DNA of 64,000 bases, taken from contig MU858083.1 in the NCBI GenBank assembly GCA_033297075.1, forward strand, positions 124,001 through 188,000, given 5' to 3'. This document shows, piece by piece, positions 10,584-22,227 of this stretch (its first letter is position 1; every line of letters starts with the position of its first letter). Position numbers and translations under genes: made by a program. Source of the DNA: Rhypophila decipiens (Eukaryota; Ascomycota; Sordariomycetes; Sordariales; Naviculisporaceae). The notes below the pieces were generated by a model that saw only the letters and a program-made list of their open reading frames with translations, ran no database searches and was not told the DNA's origin.

Positions 10584-13195
10584 ATGTCAAAGTTATGCTC
10601 AATATGCAACAAGATCCAGTTCAAGAAACTGACATGCCCGACCGCCTCCGATCTCCAAAAGGCGCATAGCATGCAAAAGAATGGCATCAAATACTACACA
10701 TTTCTTCCTTTCGAGGACTCTGTGTCGGTGCAGAAGCGGGTCAAGCCGGAATCAGAAGAAACGGGTATGGACCTGCTCGAACTTGGTCCTCTCGGGAGAA
10801 TAAGGGCAAGAGCTGAGCAATGTGGACTTTGTTCCCTCTTCTACAATGCCATCAAAAGAAGAGGCGCTCTGTACGCAAACAACCGCCCCATTCCCGAAAA
10901 CGACGACAATGTTGTCATTATGGCCAATCTTCATTACTATGCCTATATCAACGAATCACTTACGGGGGCCACGTCGACAGGCTCGGAGCTCTTTTGGCTG
11001 CGCCGGCTCTACTTGTTCGTGACTGTAACTCGCGACACCGAGATAGATGGAATACTGAGACCATCCGAAGAAAACATCGGCGCCTATCACAACATTGCCC
11101 AGCCCTGTCATATCACCGACTTTATTCAGGATACGCCCGAGCCACGGTTGTTGTTTAGTGGCAGAAAACGGCCCGACACTATCGACATCGCCCTGCTTAA
11201 GAGGTGGATACGCATCTGCCAGACGGAGCACGATATGAGTTGCGAATATGATGAGGATGACCCCCGAGTAAAACTTGATCAATCCCCCGTCTCGTGAGTA
11301 GTCGATTATCGCTTCTTTATTCATATCTTTAACCCGACGACGCTCTTACTAATCTTGGGTCTCTGTAGACTAATACGATTCATCGATGTTGAGCGCAACT
11401 GCATTGCAGTCGAGCAAAACATTCTGCTTCACAAGACGGACTACCTAGCTTTGAGCTACTGCTGGGGAAGAGATCAACAGGTCAAGCTCGACTTTACCAA
11501 CTCGGAGCTTTTCTATCGAAAAGGATCCTTGCCGGACAACCTACCGCGGACCATTCAGGACTCCATCCTCCTTACACGTCTTCTAGGCTTCAGATACCTT
11601 TGGGTTGACGTGCTCTGCATTTTCCAGGGCCCGAATTATGCTGACGAGCGTGATCGCAAAGTTCAGCTGAGCAACATGGGCAACATTTATCGGGAAGCAA
11701 ATGTCACCATTGTCGCTGCTTGCGGACCTACCGCCGATGCGGGACTCAATGGCCTCCTACCTGGCTCCCGCACCTTTAAACAAGAGGTCGTCCAGGTCAT
11801 CGACCCGGAAGAAGACCCCGTACACGGCGGTCTAGCACTCGTGTCAACCTGCAGTCTTGCCCCTCCATGGACAGTAAAGGACCAGAACCACGAGTCCAAG
11901 GACGGGGACTTGGAATTAAGTGCGTGGAACAAGCGGGCATGGACATTTCAAGAACGTGCCTTGGCACGGCGGTGCTTGATATTTACCCCTGAGCAAGTCT
12001 ACTGGTCTTGCGATGGCGGCATCTTTTGCGAAGAATCCCATTTTGAGCCACCCGACCTCTACCAGCGAGGAGTGTTTGATCTACCCTTGCATATAAACAT
12101 CTTTTCCCCGATGAATATCCTAGGCATGAAGACGCTCGATGGACCATTGGCTCTGGACACCACCACTCGACGCAGCTTGTGGATCAAGTTCCAGATGGCC
12201 GTGGATGCATACTCCCGGCGCTTGTTGACGTGCCTTGGCGATGTGCATGATGCTTTTGGTGGTTTGCTCGAGGCATTCACGGCCATCTCGGACGAGACCT
12301 TCCACTGGGGCCACCCCCGGTCTCGATTCGAGCTGTCACTGTTGTGGAATTCTCCGGCATTTTCTTATCGGCTTAAGCGACGAATGGCAAAGACGACCCT
12401 GCCCATGACCAAGTTGGGCCAAAATGTCATCCTGCCTAGCTGGTCTTGGATGGGATGGCTTGGACCTGTTCGTGTCCAAGTTGAGGATGAGAGACTAGAA
12501 ACGTAAGTTATTCCATCTGATTTTGCAGTCCTATTATTCGATGCTGACTAGGTCACAGTGAAGTCCCAGAGATTGTCTGCTTCGAACACGATATATCACC
12601 TCTTCAGATAACCAGGATACAGGGAAGAAACAAATACGACTGCAACAATGACGACCTCGACTTCAAAAAGCCAACAAAGGCCAAGCCATTGCCTCCTTGG
12701 AAAAAGTCCCACGCCGACAAGCTTACACTCGAGATCGTAAGAAAGCACCTGCCCACCCTAACCGATCCGTATCTCAACACAACACCTCCCGGCCACATAC
12801 TCTTCTTCTGGTCGTCTTCGGTAACTCTTCGAGTCCAGAAGCCACCAGATTACTCACTTGGCACGGATATCATCGGATCCCAAGGCAATGCCACGGCCGA
12901 ATTACGAGGTATTGTTACATTGCCTCCTTCTCCAGATAAACAGATTGGAACGGTCGATACCATGTCGAGAGAATACTGGGAGCAAACGGCTCCTAAACCG
13001 TCGGGACTGCAAGAGTTTATAGCGGTGGGGAGACGCGTGGTCACTGACATCCCCGGGTTCCCGCCTGTTGTCCTGGCTTTGCAGATACGATGGGACGAGG
13101 AGGGAAAAGTAGCTGAGCGAGTGAACTTTGGTGAGATTGACGAGGCTAGTTGGATGGAAGCTGGGCCTGTTTGGAAGTTGATTGCTTTGATGTGA
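10584..13195 (+). CDS. HET-domain (heterokaryon incompatibility) protein
   Basis: Exons 10584-11293, 11369-12502 and 12559-13195 give 826 residues. The HET domain starts about residue 258 in exon 2 and shows the three diagnostic blocks: YLALSYCWG, then GFRYLWVDVLCI, then MGNIYREANVTIVAA. A later W-rich block (SAWNKRAWTFQERALARRCL) is also typical of the family. HET proteins are cytosolic, TIR-like effectors that trigger cell death when paired with an incompatible partner; the large C-terminal part (PSWSWMGW, then a mixed domain) is of unknown role. The N-terminal ~230 residues carry a short Cys-rich start (CSICNKIQFKKLTC) and an EQCGLCSLF motif, common in HET proteins of this kind. It is convergent with the zinc-finger/ankyrin gene 216 bases downstream. 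Confidence 0.93.
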
Positions 13196-13411
13196 TTTCG
13201 CTTTGCAAGTTGTTGTCCTCTGGTTTTGGGCCGCATTCAATCCCTCTTCTTGTTTCATGTACAACTTGCCTTGTAGAGGTGCCGGAAAGGGGTGCATGGA
13301 TGTGTCTACATTTGATGCCACAATCACTCAGATGGTGCGAGCCTGCTGTTGCTTTGCTTGGCCCGTGTAATTGTAATTCAGAGTCTATATAAGTCCGTCT
13401 ATCTCATCTAC

Positions 13412-14126
13412 CTAGGCCAAAGGAGGGAGGTGCTCTTCATTAACTGGACTTTGATCTTCAACTTTTGGTCTCAACAACTCTATTGCCTCAAGCAAGAAAG
13501 GGCTGGGGTCTCCCTCGGCTTGCTTTTCTCGCGCAACGTCGAACGCGGTTTTCCTGGAAAGTGAGAGTACTTGGCGATCAGCTCCTCTCGCTAGTAAAAG
13601 TTTGAGTATGTCGAGTCTTTTCTCTGTGAATGGATTCGAGGTAGATACCGCGTTATGCAGGGCGGTGGCACCCCCCAGGCCGGCGTTTATATCAACGCCA
13701 CAATCGAGCAAAAAGCGTACCATATCCCAGTCTTCCCACTCGAGGGCCCGGGACAATATCCTGAAGCCCGTAACCTCCCCTACCTTGGTATACAACCAGG
13801 CTGCCTCCTCTCCCGGCGAGACGTGGCGCGCACCAATTACGTTGATGCAGCCGGGGTAGTTTGCGATACACCAGGCGAAAGTCTCCTTGTCCCCGTCGTA
13901 TACAGCTTTCAAGATGCCACCTCTGTGCTGCGTTTTTACATGTCGCATGAGGTTGTCTATCCGCCGACTCCGGTTATCTTGGCAGTATATGCATTTCTCC
14001 TTTGAACCATGGTCGACGTCGTGCGTTGCTTTGTGCCGTCTCAAATCCCTTGTGAAGGCAAACCGGACAGGAGGGTTCTTCCGGCGACAGTGTGGGTGTT
14101 CGCATGCATATTTCTTGACGCGAGAA
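13412..14126 (-). CDS. C2H2 zinc-finger/ankyrin protein (5' end unresolved)
   Basis: The long last exon runs from an acceptor (CCCTTTTAG, exon base 14126) to the stop at 13412 and encodes about 238 residues. It opens with a zinc finger (YACEHPHCRRKNPPVRF...DLRRHKATH) and a second, CIYCQDNRSRRIDNLMRHVKTQH. After these come ankyrin-like repeats (DMVRFLLDCGVDINAG, TALHNAVS, DILKLLLARGADRQ). The frame is closed by a TAA just upstream of the acceptor, so at least one 5' exon is missing. The obvious donor at about 14169 does not give the right phase. The first in-frame ATG (14044) would cut the first finger. Fungal proteins of this layout are often annotated as ankyrin proteins near incompatibility genes; its role is unknown. 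Confidence 0.7.
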
Positions 14127-14873
14127 CTAAAAGGGACACTATGTTAGTTTCGTTCAACAAAGAAACTTACCACTCGGTAACTTCTCAAGCATATTACCAT
14201 CGTTTTTGTGCGAGAGGTACTATTGACATACTGGGCAGAAGGTACAACGTATATGGGGCACATAGGCAGATATTTTAGGTCAGGAAGACTACTTGCCTTA
14301 GTTTGGGCATATTGGTCCTATGGCGTGTATTTGGGGCCGAGGAGACCACAGACCCGCAAGATATTCGGATTCAGGCGGGTGATTCAAGGACATTAAGGAC
14401 TGGGATAACACGTTGCCAAGCGAGAGCAAACTCGGGTCCGGAGAGATGACTTTTTGACAAAAGAATTTGTAAAATAAATGCACATGGCGATAGGTACAGG
14501 AAAAGCGGTTGCAGTCTCTTCGATTGCCCAGTGATTGGTTCTCTCATCCCACACACTCACTCTACGGGGCTGGTGGTTGGCCTCACTTCGCTGCAGTGCC
14601 ACCCTATTACTAGGGTGGTGGTGGTGGTTGTCCTGCTGTGCTACAACACCACTACCTCAAAAGTCTTTACCTGACAAGCGAGGCACCTGCGTGACCTGCG
14701 GGGGAAGCTCAGCTGAGATCAATCCTTTCCCCCTCGCTCAGCATTCTTTCCTCCTTCAACAACACTCACTCTTTCCCTGGATATTACACTCTCACCAGTC
14801 TTTACTCCCGACACATCTTCACCTCTGCGATCGGAAAGAAACGTCTTCAGTGTTCAAGCCAGCCAAAGACGAC
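14127..14873. other. Intergenic; probable promoters of two divergent zinc-finger genes
   Basis: Probably holds the missing 5' exon of the minus-strand ankyrin gene and the leader of the plus-strand C2H2 gene. There is a GGTGGTGGTGGTTG run at about 14611-14626. No other gene is supported. Confidence 0.35.
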
Positions 14874-15663
14874 ATGACTTCAGAGAATTCCGGAACAACT
14901 CATCATGTCGACGATCACAGCAACACCACTATGAATGGCGTGGGCGATGAATCTGGGAGCTTTGGCTTCACCACGCCCCAAGATCAGACAGAGATCGATC
15001 CGTCAAACCTGTAAGCCCAGTCTTTTTTTTTTCACTGACCCACAATTGAGGCCCATCGCATCGCATGAGTTCGTCTCTGCGGGTATGCCCATTTGGGGCG
15101 GCATCAGGCTCGCCAATGAGAGCACTTCGCTTGGATCGGGAAGTCTGCATTCTCTGGCAAATGGCAGTGATTACGGATACCTGCCCACAGGCCTCGACCC
15201 TCCCACTTCGGCAACCGTGACCCCTGTCTTTCCGATGGGAGGCAACCTCTTCGTTGACACTGCCGTGGACAACACTTGGGGCTGGGCTGGCTTCAATGTC
15301 AACGCCATGGTGCAGCCCTTCGACTTTGGCCAGCCATTGACCTTCGAGAGCAACTCGCCTGTTGTTCCCATCGACATTCAGGGTGTTCCACCTAACTCTC
15401 CCGATGTTTGTCTTTGCGGAAAGCCGTTCTCGAGGCCCGACGCACTACGACGCCACATTCGAACCGTCCACAGAACCCCCACCCAGGCCAATCCGACGGC
15501 CAGTGGTACCTCAGGACCTGCTGGACGATACCCTTGCGTGTGTTGCGAGAGGCACCGTGACGCTAACAGCTTCGTTCGCCGTGACAACCTCCGTCAGCAC
15601 TTGAAGGTTTACCACAGGATGAACAAGGAGGGCATCGATGGGTACTTCCGTACCTATCATTGA
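14874..15663 (+). CDS. C2H2 zinc-finger protein, putative transcription regulator
   Basis: Exons 14874-15010 and 15051-15663 (a short 40-nt intron with GTAAGC donor and a T-tract) give 249 residues. The N-terminal half is Ser/Thr/Gly/Asn-rich and probably disordered. The C-terminus holds a finger CLCGKPFSRPDALRRHIRTVH and a second, longer-spaced one, CVCCERHRDANSFVRRDNLRQHLKVYH. Two such fingers at the C-terminus are usual for small fungal DNA-binding regulators. It is likely nuclear; targets unknown. Confidence 0.8.
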
Positions 15664-16220
15664 TCGTTCAAGACAGATCATGCAGGCTGATAGGGACTTA
15701 TGTGGTTCGGGTCAACTTGGAGTCAGGGTATAATGATTGAATGAGACACACACTGTCATGTCGCTGTTTCCAGTTTCCGTTTTGCGTTTGAGTTTTGGCT
15801 TTTAGTTTCGGTATCTACAATGAATAAACTCGTTCTTTCCAAATCACTTGGTGTCACCATGTGTGTCTCCTATCGTTTGCCATACCTCCATGCCATCACC
15901 ATTCGCAGGCCGGGAGTAAACACTGTCATTGCGAACACGACCAGGTATACTGTATAGCTTAAATATGCTCCACCACCTCGCCAAAGAATCATTGAACCAC
16001 TAGATATAAGACTAAAAACAGAAATAGCAGAGACGGATGCTTGCGCGCAATTTTGTTGTATGGTCTTTGGTTTGCCACTTTGTCCAGGATTACCAGTACC
16101 CTCAGCCCCCAGTGAATGCTTCAAGCGGTGCGTTCATCCAACAAAGTGCTGATCAAGCTGAATATCCAATCGACCGGCTCACATCCGGTTCCTCCATGGT
16201 TCCCCTTTCCAGTCGATCCT
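15664..16220. other. Convergent 3' spacer
   Basis: 557 bases between two convergent stops; no gene supported. Confidence 0.4.
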
Positions 16221-17156
16221 TCATTTCATGATTTGAGCGAACTCATGATCTATTATCTGGCGTTAGCACATATTCACTCTATGGGGCCACCAAGTAAATG
16301 ACAACAGAACAAGATCAGATAGGTGCAAGTGAAGCAGAAAACTCACAATCAATATGCCCATCGCCATTCTTATCCGCCATCTTGACCATCTCGTCGAGCT
16401 CAGCGTCGGTCAGGTTCTCACCCAGCGAGCGGAGGACGTTGCGCAGCTCCTCGGTCGAGATGGTTCCGCTGCCGTCTTGGTCGAACACCTTGAACGCGCT
16501 GATCAGTTCGGCTTCTGTGTCGGTGTCGCCTACCCTTTGCGACATGAGGTTGAGGAATTCTGTTTTGCGCGTCAGCAGATGTACTGGAAAAGAGGATGAT
16601 GTGGCCACAGTAGATGTGTACCTTCAAAGTTGATCACGCCATCATTGTTCTCATCGGCTTCGGCGAGTAGATCCTGGAGTTCGGTCTTGGAGGGGTTGAG
16701 GCCGAGCTCCTTCATGACGTGGCCGAGTTCATCGGCCGTGATGTCGCCTAGGTGAGAAGACTTTTAGTGGTTTGTACATTTAGGTCGACATGATAAGGTC
16801 ATTTAGGACAGAAAGATATAAAGTCATGATATGAAAACCATGATGAAGATAAGAATGACGACGATGGTAATCAGCTGATAACAGTAAGAGATCACCACTC
16901 ACCAGTGCCATCTTTGTCCTTCAACGAGTTGCGCGATGATGTCAGCAAAGAGCCTCATAGCAACGAGGGGACACTATTCATAAGAGGTTATATGACGTTA
17001 CCAAGAGATGTACATACAAAAACATCAAAGACCTCCTTGAACTGGGCAATCTGGTCGGGAGTCAAGACCTGTTTTTGCTGATGCGACGCCTGTACATCAC
17101 GATAAGAAGAAGTAAGCGATTCGCCAAGATAGAGGAGGTCAATATGCACATACCAT
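16221..17156 (-). CDS. Calmodulin-like EF-hand protein
   Basis: Six exons: 17156-17154 (the ATG alone), 17089-17018, 16918-16903 (16 nt), 16747-16622, 16559-16347 and 16249-16221. They give 152 residues. Four complete EF-hand loops are visible: DKDGTGDITADE, DENNDGVINFEE, DQDGSGTISTEE and DKNGDGHIDYHE, each with Asp at position 1 and Glu at position 12, so all four should bind calcium. The central linker reads SQRVGDTDTEAELISAF. It is clearly more diverged than the near-invariant fungal calmodulin (MASHQQKQVLTPDQIAQF start, RVG linker), so it is probably a second calmodulin or calmodulin-like sensor. Splice sites agree throughout, including a GTGCTAAC branch in the last intron. Confidence 0.92.
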
Positions 17157-17970
17157 GTCTGTGGGGTCTATGTATCCAGTAGTCCGTAATAGTAGCTGTT
17201 GTTGGTAGTCTTCTACTCTAACGATGGTGGGTGTCGGCAGAAGGGGGCAGTGCTCGAGAAGATTTCCCTAGACGTGAGCTTGGAGAGGTTGCGTGACCTG
17301 GGTGAGATTGGGGGACCCGGGGAAATCGTAGGACTTGGAGGAGGGGCAAAATTGGTGGACCGTGGAAGTCTGGGAAGGATGCCGCGCAATCTCCACCCTG
17401 TGCTGTGTGACTCTGATATTGTTGGGCTTCAATGACGATGTGAGCGGGAAAGGCGAAGAGTAAGAAAAAGGAGGGGTAAAATCGCGGGGTCGTCAGATCT
17501 TGGGTCCAGACCAGCGAGGACTGCAGCAGTTTTGTCTCATATCTGAGCCCGCCAAGCCCATTTTCACGTGCGTTTGTGATTATGCCTATGCATAAGATAT
17601 TTCACCCATCCGGTCAGGAATTATGGAGGGATTTTGATTCGTTGGACTGGCCGAAGCTCAACCGACCAACTGATTTTTTCGTTCGCGTTGGGCTGATTTC
17701 TTAGGTCTCGTACATAACCCGAACCCTGAACTGTGCGGGGGCTGGTTTACGGTGAGCGCCGGTGAGCCTCAGTGGGAATCGGTGTGACGTCAAGTCTTGG
17801 CAAGCTCCCTGCTCCGCTTCCCCTGGACCCCTATTCATCACCTGGACGATGGCTATATTGTAAACAATCATCCCCGCGTGTTTAGCCCACTCGTCAAGTG
17901 CAGAGAAGCTTATCACGATCACGACCTCGCTCCGGGACTATGGCATACCGCTACTTTGGCAGCCGACTCA
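17157..17970. other. Promoter side of the calmodulin-like gene
   Basis: No gene supported. The stretch holds purine-rich tracts (17230-17350), probably 5' leader and promoter of the minus-strand gene. Confidence 0.35.
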
Positions 17971-18339
17971 GGCCCAGATCGGAGCCTTCTGAGCCAGATT
18001 CTATCTGGTCAGAAAGGTACAATTGGAAAAAGTGGGGCGTGGCACATGTACCTCCAATCTGGTCAGCTCGCCAGTCTGGAATTCAGAAAAGGCTGAATTC
18101 CAGACTGGCGGGTTTTGCGCTGTTTTTGGCTCTGTTTTTGGAGAAAAAAGCCACATAAGTAAAAATTTGGAGAAGGTACAAAGACCTTCAGATTGCTCGC
18201 CAGATAGTTGGCACATTACTCCACTTTGGCTGTATTTGGCTGTATTTTCAACTGTTTTGACTTTTTTGTGGCTTACTTAGGCTTACTGGCAGTTATCTGG
18301 CCCAATCTGACGACTGGCCAGATGGGCTCCGATCAGGGC
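17971..18339. mobile_element. MITE-like element, copy 1 (369 bp)
   Basis: Related over its whole length to the 370-bp element at 29173-29542. Ends are imperfect inverted repeats built on GCCC(A/T)GATCGGAGCC. CTCA stands on both sides (17967-17970 and 18340-18343), fitting a 4-bp target duplication. The interior is full of CCAGAT/ATCTGG sub-repeats and has a perfect 18-bp hairpin at its centre (18069-18086 with 18093-18110). No transposase frame, so non-autonomous. Confidence 0.8.
18069..18110. repeat. Perfect 18-bp inverted repeat inside MITE copy 1
   Basis: Arms 18069-18086 and 18093-18110 are exact reverse complements (core CCAGTCTGGAATTCAG) around a 6-base loop. Copy 2 keeps only a shorter version of this hairpin (about 29291-29316). 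Confidence 0.85.
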
Positions 18340-18343
18340 CTCA

Positions 18344-18799
18344 TGGACCCCGTCACCCTACGCACGAGCTCGAACATCTCACCCCGAGAGGTCTTCTGGA
18401 CAAATGGCTCGCTCTGCCAAAGTTCTGACGGAGAACAACGCACATTGTCCGAATCTTGTTACTTTCTCCCATTATCCGCGTTTGCACGGATATACCATGT
18501 CGAAGATAGTAGTCTTGCTGTCTGTTCATATTAAAGTTCTGGATATGTTCGCATTTCAGAGTAACTGATTGGTGCTCCCCGTTGTTAAGAACCAACAGCC
18601 GTGAAATGCTGACCAACACCAACGTCCTTGCAGCCGGAGCACATGACTGCAACCTCGCTGTGTACTGATCCACATGGATGGTTTGGCACGTATATTATGC
18701 TAGCTCTTTCTCTTTCAATGACCAGATGGTATTTTCTGTCGTCTGAGCTTTCCTCTGATCTCAAGCAGCTACGGTTCACCTTCTTCTGCCTTCTTCACA
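18344..18799. other. Promoter region of the P450 gene
   Basis: 456 bases between the MITE and the P450 start. No gene supported. Confidence 0.35.
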
Positions 18800-20594
18800 A
18801 TGACCGCTATTCTAACCGTGCTCGCTTCCTCATCAGCGGTCGTATGGCTTCTGTCTATTATCTGGAGACGACTGGTCTCAGTCTCCAAGGTGAATGTGCC
18901 TCACATTGCCTTTGAAGGAGACAACTCGGCTGTCCGATACATTGCCGAAGGTGGCAATCTCCTTGTCCAGGGCTATGAAAAGGTAGTTTATCTTCAAATC
19001 ACAACGAGCATTTACCCTCTTTTAACGAGCGGAATGACTTGGAACGGGCAGGGCAAGACTGACGCGCAGACTTACTCTTCACAAGTACAACCGAAATGGC
19101 CAAGCATTTGCGATCCGGAACTCTTCGGATCCCAAACGGCCGATTATCATTCTCCCAATGCGCTATCTCGAAGAGGTCAAAAATGCTCCCCAGAGCCAGC
19201 TTAGTTTCCCGTTGTTCATGGAGAAAGTAAGTCTACAAGTGCTGCTGAAGTCTCTCTACTCAACGAGGCGATCGAGAACTCATATCTTACATCGTTCTCA
19301 TAAACATAGGCATCCGTCATCCGAGACATATGCGGACCCATTATGACCGAAGAGGTGCAGAGAGTTACAAGGTTAGATCTGAACAAGGCACTTGGTATGT
19401 CTCTCACAAACACACAAACATACACTAACACACGCATGTGCTAAGTATGAACCACAATGCACAGGAAATCTGATACATCCCATCCAAAACATCATCGCCG
19501 AAGCAATCAGCCAAGAGATGCCCCAAGCTGACAACAACAACTGGAACTCCCTTGGCCTCCCGCAACCGTTCCTTGCTCAGGTCTTTGCCCGTGTCGCCGC
19601 TCATGTCTTAGTCGGACCCGAGCTTGCCAAAGGCAGGTGGCCAAGTCTGTCTCGTGACTACGTCAACTCAGTCACCAAAGCCCCCGGCGTAGTTCGACAC
19701 AAATACCACCCCTACTTTCGCTGGGTAGCAAAGTACTTGGAGCCGTCCGTCAAGACCGTCCTGAAATACCGACGCGAGGCCGCAGAGCTGCTCAAACCGA
19801 CCCTCGTCGCTCGCACCGCTGAGCCCCAGCAAGAAGAGACTCGCACCACCCACCAAGACGCAATTCAATGGCTGATCGAAACATTCCAGTCGCGGGGCAA
19901 GACCCTAACCCCCGACACCTTGGCACAGTCCATCTTTGGCATCATGACAGCCGCAATAGACAGCACCTCGGCCACAGCAACATGGATGTTGTACGACCTG
20001 CTCCAACACCCAGACGCATTTTCTGACATCAGAGAAGAAATACAAGCTGTCCAAAAGCGACATATCGACGACGACCCCGGCTCCTCAAAACAAAGCGAAA
20101 GCTTCATCTGGACCCGGCAGACCTTATCCGAGCTCCGGGTCCTGGATAGCTTCCTCCGAGAATCCCTTCGGCTACATTCCTTTACCCTCATCACGCTCGA
20201 GCGCATGGCCGTCAAGCCGTACACATTCAAAGACGGCCTCCACATCCCCAAACACACACAAGTTGCCTTTGCTCGAGTACCGCATAGTCTTGACCCAGAT
20301 GTACACTCGCCTGACCCGACCAAATTCGACCACAAACGCCACTTGAGAAAGCGGGTAGGCGATGATGCAACCCGGTTCCATTTTACGTCTGTGTCTGAAG
20401 AGACTCTCGCCTGGGGGGCGGGGATGCATGCTTGTCCGGGGAGGTTCCTGGCGGGCGAGACGCTCAAGCTGATATTTGTGAGTCTTGTGATGGGGTATGA
20501 GATGAAATTTGACAAAGCGCCTGGGCCGGATCGCATGATGGGCATGTTTATAGCGCCGGATAATACTGCTACTGTGCTGGTCAAAAAGATCTAG
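18800..20594 (+). CDS. Cytochrome P450 monooxygenase
   Basis: Exons 18800-18982, 19086-19226, 19310-19394 and 19465-20594 give 512 residues. An N-terminal membrane anchor (AILTVLASSSAVVWLLSIIW) is followed by the substrate-recognition region with PMRYLEEVKNAP. The I-helix reads GIMTAAIDSTSAT, the K-helix ExxR is ESLRLHS, and the heme loop is WGAGMHACPGRFLAG with the axial Cys. The pattern resembles the CYP68-like group of secondary-metabolism P450s, but the substrate is not predictable. It is anchored in the ER membrane and needs a P450 reductase. It is convergent with the SDR gene (132 bases between stops); the SDR and a sugar transporter downstream may form a small metabolic group, though no backbone synthase is present. 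Confidence 0.93.
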
Positions 20595-20726
20595 TGTTGA
20601 CGACGAAGAGGGAGAAAATAGTATTATGAATGTAATTCTTTTTGGTTTCTTCATTCTAGGTAGTAATATTGATGATCGTTCCTGTCGACTCAAATACCTT
20701 CATACCCGTTGCAATAAAGCAGATAC

Positions 20727-21706
20727 TCACTTGGCACTCCAATCGACAAGGGCGTCATTTCCCAGCTTATCCTTGACGATCTGTTCCGACAAGTCCCACA
20801 GATTCTTGACCAACTGGGCGTCCTGTGCCTGAGAGCTCAGACTACCCTCGGTGGATGGATCGGTGTAATACCCGCCATTCTGATCCTTCTCGGAAATATC
20901 GGGTGCTGTGAGGGCCCAGAGTGCAGAATAAGCGCCTTGCTCGGGACTCCGGCCGACAGACTTCATCGCCCAAGAGATCAGTTGGCCCGTAATACCCAGG
21001 TCAGGGTCCTTCCACTGGTCTTGCATGCCCGTGTTGACCTGTTTGATTACGCATTTGGTAGTAGCTCTGGACATGACCGAGTCAAACGAGAGAAGTTTCC
21101 ACTCACAGTGCCAGGATGAACAGCTAGCGCATAGATATTATCACTATTCGGCTTAATCACCTTGTCGACTAAGCCAAACTTGGTAAACAACAAGAGGGCC
21201 AACTTTGTCCGGCCATACAAATGCGTGGGGCCCGTATTCTGGTTGTTGATCTCGTTCATGTTGCTCGTCTTGCGAAGTAGAGGCCAGAGCTGATTCGTGG
21301 CGTAGTACTGGCCCAGATAGTTGACTCCAAAGTGCCGGTCGATTCCGTCCGCGTGCAGGTCGAATGGCTGGGCGTTGATACCGGCGCTAAGGACGAGGAA
21401 GTCTAGTCTGTCGAGGGAGCCGCGGAGTTTGGAAAAGACGGATTGGACTTGGGAAAGCTTGCCTAGGTCGCATTCTTCCCAGGATATGTCGGCGTCTGGG
21501 GTCTCGGATTTGACAGTCGAGATGGCGTCGTCTGCGTGATCCTTTTTGCGGCCGACGATGATTACCTTGGCTCCAGCTGAGGCCAGGGCCCGGGCGATTT
21601 CGAAGCCGATTCCGTGCACGCCGCCTGTTACGACTGCTGTCCGGCCGTGCAGGTTCTGGGGATGGACCTCCTTGGGGCCCAGGACGTTGGGGAGAACAGC
21701 CTGCAT
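20727..21706 (-). CDS. Short-chain dehydrogenase with a missing catalytic segment
   Basis: Exons 21706-21107 and 21038-20727 (intron 21039-21106) give 303 residues from the ATG at 21706. The open frame extends about 20 codons further upstream without an ATG. The Rossmann motif TGGVHGIGFEIA and the NNAG-equivalent (LVLSAGINAQ) are present, as is YGRTK, holding the catalytic Tyr and Lys. The block that normally carries strand beta-5 and the catalytic Ser (the RVVxxSS region between LLRKTS and the conserved EINN...GPT) is absent: KTSNM runs straight into NEINNQNTGPTHLYGRTK. This looks like an in-frame deletion of about 30 residues, so the enzyme may be inactive. Family: WWOX/retinol-dehydrogenase-like SDRs. 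Confidence 0.8.
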
Positions 21707-22227
21707 TACGGTGGTGAGCTCGATGTCTTTGTTGGTGACTTTGTTTGTGGTGGTGATGTGGCTCAATATTCGTTGAATATAAGAATTGTACTTGTTTGTG
21801 AAAATAGAGGCGTTAGGTGTAGCAAGGAAAATTGGCTTTTGTTTGCTTTGGTTGAAGTTTTAGTTTAAATGATCTTGAAAGGGACCCGAAAGCGGAAAGA
21901 TCGACGCCAGTGGCCAGTCGAGTATGATATCATCCATGATTCATTATCTCCCTTTTTGCCAAGCAATATTAACCGCAGCACTCAGGTGTGACGGATGATC
22001 TCATGAAAGGAACTGCACGTGTATGGAAGGCGCACAAGGTACAGAGATTAAATGTCACGATGCTTGTATGGGAAGGTGCTACGGGCCCATGCCTTCCCCA
22101 CTGATACGTTGATGTAAAACACAAAACATTGTACTTATCTGAGGGCCCCAATTATCCTGACCAAAAGCAGGGCCATACACTGACATATAAGAACCGGGGC
22201 CAATATCTACACGGGGGTATCAAGATA
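21707..22227. other. Intergenic; no gene seen
   Basis: Promoter of the SDR and 3' side of the transporter; about 520 bases with no supported gene. Confidence 0.4.
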
